A DNA stretch of 64,000 nt, from positions 1 through 64,000 of the forward strand of contig CALSRC010000015.1 of the NCBI GenBank assembly GCA_943788645.1, given 5' to 3'. A program made the position numbers and the translations under genes. A model generated the notes under the pieces. That model was not told the DNA's origin, did no database searches, and saw only the letters and a list, made by a program, of their open reading frames with translations. The stretch is from UA16 sp002292325. GTDB lineage: Bacteria > Bacteroidota > Bacteroidia > Flavobacteriales_D > Sanyastnellaceae. Positions 26,389 to 34,161 of the stretch are shown here, piece after piece (the first letter of the stretch is position 1; every line of letters starts with the position of its first letter).

Positions 26389-26891
26389 CGGATTGGATTT
26401 AATTTTTCCAACGGTGAATGGTCGGGGCAAGTTCGCAATAAATCCTTGATGGTTGGTCCTTTTGACTGCAAGCGCAGGTCAGGGGCCAATTCGCACAGTG
26501 GTTCTAACACAAACCGCCGCTCTTCAATCCTCGGATGAGGCAAAGTCAATTCAGGTTCATTCATTGTTACGCCCTCTATGACCAGCATGTCCAGGTCAAT
26601 GGTGCGTGATTGGTATCCGGTTCCTTCAGGGTTGCGGATCCGTCCAAGATCCTGCTCAATCGCCAACAAGTCTTGCATTACTTCGAGGGGAGGCTTGTCC
26701 AATTGGAAGCAAGCCACCTGATTGATGAAATCAGGATTTCCTTTCTCCATGCCCCAAGGTGGCGTTGCGAATCGGCTGGATAATACCGGTTCCTCTCCCC
26801 ATCGGGCCCGCATTTTGTTCAGCGCATCGTCCAAGAATCCGTGTCGGTTTCCAAGGTTGCTTCCCATTCCAATGTAGTGCGCACGTGGCAT
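26385..26891 (-). CDS. folK: 2-amino-4-hydroxy-6-hydroxymethyldihydropteridine diphosphokinase
   Basis: FolK transfers diphosphate from ATP to 6-hydroxymethyldihydropterin in folate synthesis. The 168-residue protein has the start YIGMGSNLGNRHGFLDDAL, the pterin-contacting PPWGMEKGNPDFINQVACF, and the signature RTIDLDMLVIEG followed by LPHPRIEERRFVLEPLCE. It overlaps the deoxynucleoside kinase gene by a few bases. Upstream is a 144-base gap shared with the divergent sppA. Confidence 0.93.
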   Translation of the reverse strand: MPRAHYIGMGSNLGNRHGFLDDALNKMRARWGEEPVLSSRFATPPWGMEKGNPDFINQVACFQLDKPPLEVMQDLLAIEQDLGRIRNPEGTGYQSRTIDLDMLVIEGVTMNEPELTLPHPRIEERRFVLEPLCELAPDLRLQSKGPTIKDLLRTCPDHSPLEKLNPIR

Positions 26892-27035
26892 CCGGCAAAA
26901 TTGGTTAAAAACCCTTTCAACACGGCACGGTAATAGGTACTTTTACTGAAATATTTCTTTTACTTTACTCCGTGTCACAATGCAAGGTCAATCGAAGTAG
27001 AGAGAACGCACAACACTAAATCCCCGAACTTTCTC

Positions 27036-28913
27036 ATGTCCTTTTTCAAAAATATTGCGTCCTCTTGTTTAGGAGCCTCCGTTGCGATCTTGGTTGCGGG
27101 TTCCCTTTTGATTTTTATTTTCGTGGGAGCCCTCATTGGAGGCCTTGCCGAGGCTTTTTCATTCTCCATGGAGGAAGAGCAAATTGTCGTAAGTAAAGCC
27201 AATACGGTCATCCAGATCGATATGTCGACTCCTATTGCCGAGCGTTCCAGCAATGAGGCAAGTTTCTCTCTCAATGGTTTTGATTCCAATTCAACCATGG
27301 GGTTGCGGGATTTTCAACGCGCCATCCAAGACGCGGCGATGGACGATGACGTAGAAGGGTTGTACCTCAACATGGAAAGTGCGCCAGTGGCCCCATCCAC
27401 TTTGGCGGATTTGCGCGAGGCCTTGGTGGAATTTAAGTCTTCAGGAAAATGGGTGGTTGGCTGGAGTGAAGGGATGACAATGGGGGGGTTGTACCTCGCT
27501 TCCGTCGCCGATGAGTTGTACTTGCACCCCAATGGGTATTCCGATATCAGTGGCATGCGATTGCAGACCACTTATTACAAGGGCATGCTCGAGAAGCTTG
27601 GTGTAGGGATGACGGTGCTCCGAGGACCCGATAACGAGTACAAGAGTGCTGTAGAACCGTTTACCCGGACCAGCATGAGTGAGTCAAACAAGGAGCAATT
27701 GACGGCACTGCTCGAAGACATCTGGGGCGAAGTACGGGATGGCATCACCGAAGGCCGTGATATCGAATCCCAACAACTGGATGAAATTGCTGAAAACCTG
27801 TCTTTGCGAACTGCAGAGGATGGAGTGGAATCGGAATTATTCGATGGTTTACTCTACGAGGACGAATTAAAAGAACGCCTGAAAGAGAAGTTGGGTGGAG
27901 AGGAGCCGGTGTTTGTTTCCATCAGTGAATACGTGAACCCCAACCCCATGGAGGGATTGGCGTCTGACTTCGAATTGAGCTTCATGGAAGCTTTCGACCA
28001 AGGGGAATATGGAGAAACGGAGGAAGTTGAGCCGTTGGGTGGACCTTTGGCCGTTATCTATGCGAACGGAGCAATAGAAATGGGAAAAGGCGACAACCAA
28101 ACCATAGGCTCAGAAACATTGGCAGAAGCGATTCGTTCAGCACGATTGGCTCCGGATGTTGAAGCCGTTGTATTGCGGGTCAGCAGTCCCGGTGGATCCG
28201 CTTTGGCAAGTGACATCATTTGGCGGGAAACCGAATTGCTGAAAGAAGCAGGTAAAACCTTCGTAGTCAGCATGGGCGACTATGCAGCTTCTGGGGGATA
28301 CTATATCAGTGCGGGAGCTGAGCGCATCTTTGCGAGCCCAAATACGATCACGGGTTCCATTGGAGTCTTTGGAATGCTGCCATATGCAACCGAATTGTTG
28401 GAAGATAAAATGGGATTGGCCTACGACGATGTGCGAACGCATTCCCATGCAGGGATGGGCTTGGAAGCCCAATTGGATGAGGTGCAAATGGAAGCGATGA
28501 ATGCGTCCATCACAGATATCTATGGAGACTTTGTGCAAATCGTCGCGGATGGTCGCGGGATGAGCTATGATGCTGTGGACGCCATTGCACGCGGCCGGGT
28601 ATGGACCGGTCAAGATGCTCTCGGAATCGGATTGGTCGATGAGCTTGGAAACTTGCAAGATGCCATCGATGCAGCAGCCTCTTTGGCGGGCTTGGATTCT
28701 TTGGGTGAAGATGATTTGGTTTTTTTGCCTGAAGCAAAAGATCCGTTTGAACAATTTGTAGAGGAGCTTGCGGAAGCAGATTTACTCATGGAAGCGCTCG
28801 CGAGCGCAGGAGTTTCCGAGAAGCAATTGAACCATTGGTTGTCGGTTCGCCGGATGTTGAACTCGGATGATCGAATCCAAGCGCGGCTGCCCTACTTCAT
28901 CGAGATTCAGTAA
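27036..28913 (+). CDS. sppA: Signal peptide peptidase SppA, 67K type
   Basis: A 625-residue membrane-bound serine protease that degrades cleaved signal peptides. One span lies near residues 8-35 (ASSCLGASVAILVAGSLLIF). Two tandem S49 domains follow: the first holds the lysine-bearing half (GPDNEYKSAVEPFTR), the second the nucleophile region YAASGGYYISAGAERIFASP with GSIGVFG, the double-domain build of E. coli-type SppA. Normal length. It is monocistronic or leads into the small lipoprotein gene nine bases downstream. Confidence 0.93.
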   Translation: MSFFKNIASSCLGASVAILVAGSLLIFIFVGALIGGLAEAFSFSMEEEQIVVSKANTVIQIDMSTPIAERSSNEASFSLNGFDSNSTMGLRDFQRAIQDAAMDDDVEGLYLNMESAPVAPSTLADLREALVEFKSSGKWVVGWSEGMTMGGLYLASVADELYLHPNGYSDISGMRLQTTYYKGMLEKLGVGMTVLRGPDNEYKSAVEPFTRTSMSESNKEQLTALLEDIWGEVRDGITEGRDIESQQLDEIAENLSLRTAEDGVESELFDGLLYEDELKERLKEKLGGEEPVFVSISEYVNPNPMEGLASDFELSFMEAFDQGEYGETEEVEPLGGPLAVIYANGAIEMGKGDNQTIGSETLAEAIRSARLAPDVEAVVLRVSSPGGSALASDIIWRETELLKEAGKTFVVSMGDYAASGGYYISAGAERIFASPNTITGSIGVFGMLPYATELLEDKMGLAYDDVRTHSHAGMGLEAQLDEVQMEAMNASITDIYGDFVQIVADGRGMSYDAVDAIARGRVWTGQDALGIGLVDELGNLQDAIDAAASLAGLDSLGEDDLVFLPEAKDPFEQFVEELAEADLLMEALASAGVSEKQLNHWLSVRRMLNSDDRIQARLPYFIEIQ

Positions 28914-28922
28914 CTTCATCGC

Positions 28923-29375
28923 ATGGCAGGCATCAGGCAAACAGGCAGGTGGTTAACGGCGTTGACGGTCTTCACCCTTATGTTCAATGGATGCCAGCAA
29001 ATTAAGCATATGCCCAATGGGGTCATCGCGGAGGATTCCATGCTTTCATCAGAACCGCCACACGAGATGGACTCAGATGCAACGGATGCGTTTGACCTCA
29101 TTGACGCTGAGGTGGATGGAGATTCTCTGCGGGTCAAGGTGAGTTACAGTGGAGGCTGTGCCTTGCATGAATTTAAGTTGCTCGCCAATGGTCCTGCACT
29201 CAGGAGCATGCCGCCCCAGCAATTGTTGCGCATCGAACATGCAGCCAATGCGGATCCGTGTCGAGCTCTCATTGAAGAAGTGCGTTCATTTGATTTATCG
29301 GCGTTCCAAGCGAGTCCGAGAGGCGTGATGTTGCTTCGCCTCAATGAATGGGAATTGACGTACACCTATGATTGA
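28923..29375 (+). CDS. Small lipoprotein of unknown function
   Basis: A 150-residue protein with a lipoprotein signal (LTALTVFTLMFNGC, cysteine near residue 24). The middle segment VSYSGGCALHEFKLLANG and the end VMLLRLNEWELTYTYD form a beta-rich domain that I know only from unnamed Bacteroidota proteins. The stop overlaps the start of the glycosyltransferase gene by eight bases, so translation is probably coupled. Confidence 0.7.
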   Translation: MAGIRQTGRWLTALTVFTLMFNGCQQIKHMPNGVIAEDSMLSSEPPHEMDSDATDAFDLIDAEVDGDSLRVKVSYSGGCALHEFKLLANGPALRSMPPQQLLRIEHAANADPCRALIEEVRSFDLSAFQASPRGVMLLRLNEWELTYTYD

Positions 29376-30510
29376 ATCCGGGGTGTTTCTCGGATTGCTT
29401 GCAGCACTCAAAATCGCTTGGTCAACGATCATGACCCGTGCTTTCTTCGCTAAGTCAGGCAATGCGTTCGAAGAAATCAAGGAGGAGTTGAACCCCCGGC
29501 TCGTAAGTGTGGTGGTCTGCATCCGTGACGGGGCTCAGGATTGGAAGAATCTATGGCATGCACTGTGCAGTCAATCCTACGAAGCTGCCTGGGAATTGAT
29601 TGTTGTGGATGACGGATCAACCGATGAGACCCCCACGTTGCTCTTGGAAACTGTCGAGTTGGAGTCCTCGATTCCGATCCGCGTCATTCGGTTGGATGGC
29701 ACTTCACCCGGAAAAAAAGAAGCACTCCTTTGTGGGGTAAAAGCGGCCCGTGGTGACTGGTTGTTGTTTACAGATGTCGATTGCATACCCGCTAGTTCCC
29801 GGTGGATAGAATGCATGATAACTCCCGCTGCGCAAGGAGCAGATACCGTGCTGGGCATCAGTTGGCCCCGTGCTGAAAAGCCTCGCAACATGCTGAGTAA
29901 CCTTCAAGTGTTGGATGCCATTATGGTCGCACGGTCTTACATCGGTTGGGCCCACAGGGGGCATCCTTACATGGGGGTTGGACGAAATTGGTCCGTCCGA
30001 AAATCACGATTTCCTGAAACTGCTGGCCCGGAGGGTTTGGCATCGGGTGACGATGATTTGGCAGTCCAAGCTTTGGTTGGGGCGGGTGGGCTCAATTTTG
30101 CCACTGTGGTCGATCGGGCGGGACAATCCGACACACGTCTTCCCGCTACGTGGACAGGATGGGCACGACAGAAGCGACGGCATTGGACGACCGCGCCACA
30201 CTACAGTTCCGGGGACCAATGGCGATTGCTTGTGCCAAAGTTGATCAATGCAGCGATGGTCGCCCTCGCTCTGGGAGTCTTGATTCAAGGAATTCAGGGT
30301 GGGGTTTTGCACAATGCGCTATGGATTATCGGTTGCTCATTTGGGTGTTCCTGGTTGGTTGAGGTGCGTAACTTTCGGTCAATCACCAAAGCTTGCCAAA
30401 CCCCAATTTCCTGGTGGAATTGTGGATGGTTCTTACCGTTGTGGTCTGTGTGGGTAGTTTGCACTGCCGCGATCACAACGATCAGGCACCCCAATCGGGC
30501 TGACTGGTAA
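29368..30510 (+). CDS. Membrane-bound family 2 glycosyltransferase
   Basis: A 380-residue glycosyltransferase. A short N-terminal membrane segment is followed by the GT2 domain: VVVCIRDGAQDW, LIVVDDGSTDETPTLL, LFTDVDCIPASSRWI (DxD-type metal site) and an RQKRRHWTT segment close to the QxxRW processivity motif. Three or so spans make up the last 90 residues. It resembles the enzymes that extend or decorate surface polysaccharides. Acceptor unknown. Overlaps the lipoprotein gene and ends 43 bases before the sigma factor gene. Confidence 0.85.
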   Translation: MIESGVFLGLLAALKIAWSTIMTRAFFAKSGNAFEEIKEELNPRLVSVVVCIRDGAQDWKNLWHALCSQSYEAAWELIVVDDGSTDETPTLLLETVELESSIPIRVIRLDGTSPGKKEALLCGVKAARGDWLLFTDVDCIPASSRWIECMITPAAQGADTVLGISWPRAEKPRNMLSNLQVLDAIMVARSYIGWAHRGHPYMGVGRNWSVRKSRFPETAGPEGLASGDDDLAVQALVGAGGLNFATVVDRAGQSDTRLPATWTGWARQKRRHWTTAPHYSSGDQWRLLVPKLINAAMVALALGVLIQGIQGGVLHNALWIIGCSFGCSWLVEVRNFRSITKACQTPISWWNCGWFLPLWSVWVVCTAAITTIRHPNRADW

Positions 30511-30552
30511 GCGGAGGGATGTTGCCAAAACCAATGACTGCCTGTTGAACCC

Positions 30553-31161
30553 ATGGAAGTGAATCCCAATCTCTCAGACAAAGCGCGCTATGACTATGCG
30601 CTCGTGCTGCGTGCGACCAAGGAAAATGATCAACGTGCCTACGGTGAGCTCATGGAGCGCTATCGGGATTCGATTTTTCATATGATCAATAAAATGGTTT
30701 TTAGTTCGGACGATGCCGATGACTTGACCATGGAGACTTTCACGAAAGCGTTCGAAAAATTAGGTCAGTACACCCCAGCGTTTGCCTTTTCAACGTGGCT
30801 ATTCAAGATTGGGTCGAATCACACCATTGACTTCATTCGGAAGAAACGCTTGAACGCGCTTTCCTTGGATCAAGGATTTCGAAATGAAGACGGAGATTCA
30901 ATGGAAATACACATTGCAGACAGCAAACTTGATCCCATTCAGGCGCTTGAGAAGAAGGAGCGGATCGAATTGCTGCGTGATGTCGTGAGCAAGATGAAAC
31001 CCAAGTACAAGGAACTGGTGGAGTTGCGTTATTTCGAAGAGAAAAGCTACGATGAGATTTCTGTTGAGTTGGATCGGTCGCTCGGAACGGTCAAAGCCCA
31101 ATTGCACCGCGCGCGGGAAGCATTGGAATCCATTTTGGGTCAAGTCCGCGAAACCATTTAA
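30553..31161 (+). CDS. Sigma-70 family RNA polymerase sigma factor (ECF-like)
   Basis: A 202-residue sigma factor with regions 2 and 4 only. Region 2: GELMERYRDSIFHMINKMV and ADDLTMETFTKAFEKLGQYTPAFAF, with the -10-contacting STWLFKIGSNHTIDFIRKKR; region 4: YKELVELRYFEEKSYDEI and a helix-turn-helix LDRSLGTVKAQLHRARE. No anti-sigma gene follows; instead rsmG starts on its last base (TAATG), an arrangement that looks housekeeping rather than stress-specific. Confidence 0.9.
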   Translation: MEVNPNLSDKARYDYALVLRATKENDQRAYGELMERYRDSIFHMINKMVFSSDDADDLTMETFTKAFEKLGQYTPAFAFSTWLFKIGSNHTIDFIRKKRLNALSLDQGFRNEDGDSMEIHIADSKLDPIQALEKKERIELLRDVVSKMKPKYKELVELRYFEEKSYDEISVELDRSLGTVKAQLHRAREALESILGQVRETI

Positions 31162-31784
31162 TGGTGGATTTTAAGTCGTGTCTTCCAGGTCTTTCGGATG
31201 GTGCTGCGGCAAAGTTGCACGAGCTGAAACCCCTTTATGAGGAGTGGAATGCCGCCATCAATGTCATTTCGCGCAAGGACATGGTGGCTTTTGAGGAGCG
31301 GCACGTGTTGCACAGTTTGGCGATTGCACGGGCCATGCGATTCGGTCCAAAAAGTCGGGTTTTAGACGTCGGTACAGGGGGAGGATTCCCCGGTATCCCT
31401 CTTGCGATTGTTTTTCCGGAGGTTGATTTCGTGCTGTGCGACAGCATTGGAAAGAAAATGAAAGTCGTCCGGGCCGTAGTTGAGGCCTTGAAACTCGACA
31501 ATGTGACCATGTTCCACGGACGAGCGGAAGATGCTCCAGGCTCCTTTGATTTTGTCGTCAGTCGAGCGGTGACTCGTATGAACCGATTTATTCCATGGGT
31601 TGAACGAAAAATAGCATCGACTTCAAGGAACCCTTGGCCAAACGGTATTCTCGCACTAAAAGGAGGGGATCTGAACGAAGAATTATCGGAAGTTTCACAA
31701 GCGACGGAGCGCATCCCAATTGCTCAATGGTTCAAAGAGCCTTTTTTTGAGACCAAAGAGGTGGTCTATGTCAAATTGCATTAG
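31161..31784 (+). CDS. rsmG: 16S rRNA (guanine-527-N7)-methyltransferase
   Basis: RsmG methylates G527 of 16S rRNA. The 207-residue protein has AINVISRKDMVAFEERHVLHSLAIA, the SAM motif VLDVGTGGGFPGIPLAIVFP, LCDSIGKKMKVV and FDFVVSRAVTRMNRF. The start codon overlaps the stop of the sigma factor gene, so the two are co-translated. Confidence 0.95.
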   Translation: MVDFKSCLPGLSDGAAAKLHELKPLYEEWNAAINVISRKDMVAFEERHVLHSLAIARAMRFGPKSRVLDVGTGGGFPGIPLAIVFPEVDFVLCDSIGKKMKVVRAVVEALKLDNVTMFHGRAEDAPGSFDFVVSRAVTRMNRFIPWVERKIASTSRNPWPNGILALKGGDLNEELSEVSQATERIPIAQWFKEPFFETKEVVYVKLH

Positions 31785-31834
31785 CGCCATGCTTGAGTTG
31801 AGAGGAGGTTGAGCGCAAGAATTACCGAAAACAA

Positions 31835-31864
31835 AGAAGAGGAACTCCTTCGAGTCCCTCTTCT
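31835..31864. terminator. Hairpin between convergent rsmG and the response regulator gene
   Basis: AGAAGAGG-A-ACTC pairs with GAGT-C-CCTCTTCT around a CTTC loop. No T-run on the plus side; on the minus side the next bases read CTTTGTTTTC, so it may serve mainly the regulator transcript. The rest of the 231-base gap shows nothing else I can name. Confidence 0.45.
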
Positions 31865-32015
31865 ATAACCTGCAAGAAATTGAAACCAACACAGTATTCT
31901 CAGACCGTGTCTGGAGTGAAGACGAGATCAAAGAAGGGGGGTTGCCTTTTTTTACGAAGTTTTTTTATTGAAAGCCAGACATGTGATGTAAGTCACAGTT
32001 AATCAATGACTCAAG

Positions 32016-32723
32016 TCATTGAAATCGGTAGCCAACTCCGCGTATGCTAATGAAATGTTGCGGAGATTTGGGATCGAGCTCGAAATATTTACGGAATGCA
32101 ACGATGTGATTGTCGATGGTTCGGGTACTCGGAAAAGCATGATAACCCCAGACTACTTCTAGAATTTCTTCTCGGCTCACCACTTGGCCAGCTTTGGAAA
32201 TCAAAAGCCGCAATAGCATGGATTCACGCTTCGAGATGCTCTGATTTTTCCCCTTATGCGTTGTGATTTCGAATGCACCAAAGTCAATTTGACTGCCATT
32301 TTTGAAGGTGTATTCAGAAATTACTTCAGCCGGCTCATTGGATCGCAACCGAATCAATCGCTGCACCCGAAGCAGAAGTTCTTCGAGATGAAATGGTTTA
32401 CCTAAATAATCATCTCCACCGGCTTTCAATCCCTCAATGCGATCTTCACCATCGTTTTTGGCAGTCAAGAAAAGTATGGGGAGGTGCGAGCCTTCAGATC
32501 GCAGGGACTTGCAAACGGCTATGCCATCGAGCTTCGGCATCATCACGTCGAGGATCGCGACGTCCAGTCGATGCTGACGGGCCAGATGAAGCGCTTCTTC
32601 GCCATTCTCTGCTTCAACGACAAACCAGCCTTCTTTGACGAAGTTCAGTTTGACTGTTTTACGCAATGCTGGATCGTCTTCGGCGAGAAGGATTCTTGGC
32701 TGGGGTGGAGGGGTGGCATCCAT
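32016..32723 (-). CDS. OmpR-family response regulator
   Basis: About 235 residues: a receiver domain with acidic pair LAEDDPA, phospho-acceptor aspartate in VAILDVMMPKLDG, threonine in LFLTAKND and lysine in YLGKPFHLEEL, then a winged-helix DNA-binding domain (SKRESMLLRLLISKAGQVVSR; RTIDNHIVAFRKYFE; ISIRGVGYRF). No histidine kinase gene is adjacent, so it is an orphan here. The frame is open upstream to 32792, but the ATG at 32723 gives the normal domain start and leaves only 20 bases to the divergent thioesterase start. Confidence 0.9.
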   Translation of the reverse strand: MDATPPPQPRILLAEDDPALRKTVKLNFVKEGWFVVEAENGEEALHLARQHRLDVAILDVMMPKLDGIAVCKSLRSEGSHLPILFLTAKNDGEDRIEGLKAGGDDYLGKPFHLEELLLRVQRLIRLRSNEPAEVISEYTFKNGSQIDFGAFEITTHKGKNQSISKRESMLLRLLISKAGQVVSREEILEVVWGYHAFPSTRTIDNHIVAFRKYFELDPKSPQHFISIRGVGYRFQ

Positions 32724-32743
32724 GGTGTAAATTTCGGACGAAA
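32724..32743. promoter_or_regulatory. 20-base divergent gap with inverted repeat
   Basis: Between the start codons of the response regulator (minus) and the thioesterase (plus) lie only 20 bases. They hold TTTCG (32732-32736) and its mirror CGAAA (32739-32743) two bases apart, and a near-consensus box TAAATTTC at 32728-32735 facing the thioesterase. The repeat could be an operator for the regulator itself, which is an inference only. Confidence 0.35.
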
Positions 32744-33160
32744 ATGGAGTCGAACGAAATGGATGATTTATTGGGCGTACCGACCATAGCAAATGCGATC
32801 GGTTTAGAGGTGTTGAGCGTGGAGTCTGGCTGTGTTAAAGGTCGCTTGCCTGTGGACCACCGCACCCATCAACCCTATGGACTTTTGCACGGAGGAGCGA
32901 GTGTCGTATTGGCAGAAACGCTCGGATCGGTCGGGTCACATTTTTTAGTTTCAGATCAAGGAAAAGCTGCTGTAGGGGTGGAGGTGAATGCGAATCATGT
33001 GCGCAGCGTTCGCAGCGGCTGGGTCTATGGCGAAGCCAAAATTGTTCACCGTGGTGGCAAGATGCATGTTTGGACGATTGAAATAAAAGATGAGGCAGAT
33101 CGATTGGTTTGCACTAGCCGACTGACCGTCATGATCATCACGCAACCTTCAGGAAATTAA
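32744..33160 (+). CDS. PaaI-family hotdog thioesterase, candidate DHNA-CoA thioesterase
   Basis: About 138 residues with the single hotdog domain of the PaaI group: THQPYGLLHGGASVVLAETLGSVG (with the HGG and catalytic acidic residue) and VEVNANHVRSVRSGWVYGEA. Its place at the head of a menaquinone cluster suggests that it hydrolyses 1,4-dihydroxy-2-naphthoyl-CoA, the MenI step; this is context, not proof. The ATG at 32744 is chosen because it opens just past the divergent gap; an ATG at 32759 is also possible. Confidence 0.82.
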   Translation: MESNEMDDLLGVPTIANAIGLEVLSVESGCVKGRLPVDHRTHQPYGLLHGGASVVLAETLGSVGSHFLVSDQGKAAVGVEVNANHVRSVRSGWVYGEAKIVHRGGKMHVWTIEIKDEADRLVCTSRLTVMIITQPSGN

Positions 33161-33161
33161 C

Positions 33162-34133
33162 GTGAATACATCATCACCTCAGGTTTGGTGGAGACGCCCG
33201 GGAGAATCGGTGGTTAAGCGTTTTCAAATGGATGCAGCGGGGGATATGATCTTCCGTTATGCTCCGTTTCAGGATGCGGATCAATTTCCAATTGTTGAAT
33301 TGCGTGGCCATGCGGAAGCATGTGAATTTCCCAAAGAAGGAAGCGTCAAGGGTTTGAGGGAAGGCGAAGTCAATGACATCCGCAAGGACCAGCACATTGA
33401 AGGGATTCACCAGGCATTAAAGGAGATTGAGGAGGGAACCTTTGAAAAGGTCGTTTTAAGTCGATCAGAATTTTGGCAAACTTCGCGGTCGCCAGAGGCA
33501 TTGTTTCGATCAAAATGCCATGCTTATCCTCATGCTTTTGTCTATTTGTTATCCCATCCGAATGCAGGGGTTTGGTTGGGAGCAACACCAGAGTTGCTTT
33601 TGCACCAATCCGACGAATCTTATCGGACAGTTTCGTTGGCCGGTACCAAGGCCGAATCAGACGATAAATGGACTGAGAAGGAACGTCGAGAGCAACATCT
33701 AGTGACCGACTTTATAGAACAAATATTACGCGCAAATGAGGCGACAGGAATACAAGTTGGTGAGGTGCACGATCGAGCTTATGGGCATCTGAGGCACTTG
33801 GAAACAAACATTTGTTTTCGCTCTGCGTCGCCGCCAGAGCAATTATTGAGCGTGTTGCACCCAACTCCAGCGGTGGGTGGAAACCCGAGAGAAGCTGCAC
33901 TGCAGTTTATCGAGGCGAATGAAGCCGCTCCACGGGGGTACTACGCGGGGTATTTGGGGTTGATCCAAAGCGAGTCATCTGATTTTTATGTCAACCTCCG
34001 ATGCATGCAGTGTTATACCAATGGGTACCGTGTATTTGCCGGAGGAGGGATTGTTCAGGGATCCAAACCCGAGGACGAGTGGCAGGAGACCCAGGTTAAA
34101 ATTGATTCCATCCGAACGAAATTGACTTCCTGA
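33162..34133 (+). CDS. menF: Isochorismate synthase
   Basis: Turns chorismate into isochorismate, the first step to menaquinone. The 323-residue protein, short for the family because the N-terminal part is reduced, keeps the chorismate-binding core: FEKVVLSRSEFWQ, GVWLGATPELLL, VSLAGTKAESDDKW, HLRHLETNI, HPTPAVGGNPREAAL and the YAGYLGLIQSESSDFYVNLR block. It starts with GTG directly after the thioesterase stop, so the two are coupled. Confidence 0.9.
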   Translation: MNTSSPQVWWRRPGESVVKRFQMDAAGDMIFRYAPFQDADQFPIVELRGHAEACEFPKEGSVKGLREGEVNDIRKDQHIEGIHQALKEIEEGTFEKVVLSRSEFWQTSRSPEALFRSKCHAYPHAFVYLLSHPNAGVWLGATPELLLHQSDESYRTVSLAGTKAESDDKWTEKERREQHLVTDFIEQILRANEATGIQVGEVHDRAYGHLRHLETNICFRSASPPEQLLSVLHPTPAVGGNPREAALQFIEANEAAPRGYYAGYLGLIQSESSDFYVNLRCMQCYTNGYRVFAGGGIVQGSKPEDEWQETQVKIDSIRTKLTS

Positions 34134-34149
34134 GCAGGCGGTGAGCGAT

Positions 34150-34157
34150 TACCTTTG
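34150..34157 (+). promoter_or_regulatory. Promoter -7 box TACCTTTG directly ahead of menD
   Basis: Exact TAnnTTTG match, four bases before the ATG at 34162. If transcription starts at the usual distance, the message would be leaderless or nearly so. It lies in the 28-base gap after menF, so menD and the genes after it may have their own promoter. Confidence 0.5.
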
Positions 34158-34161
34158 TGCC

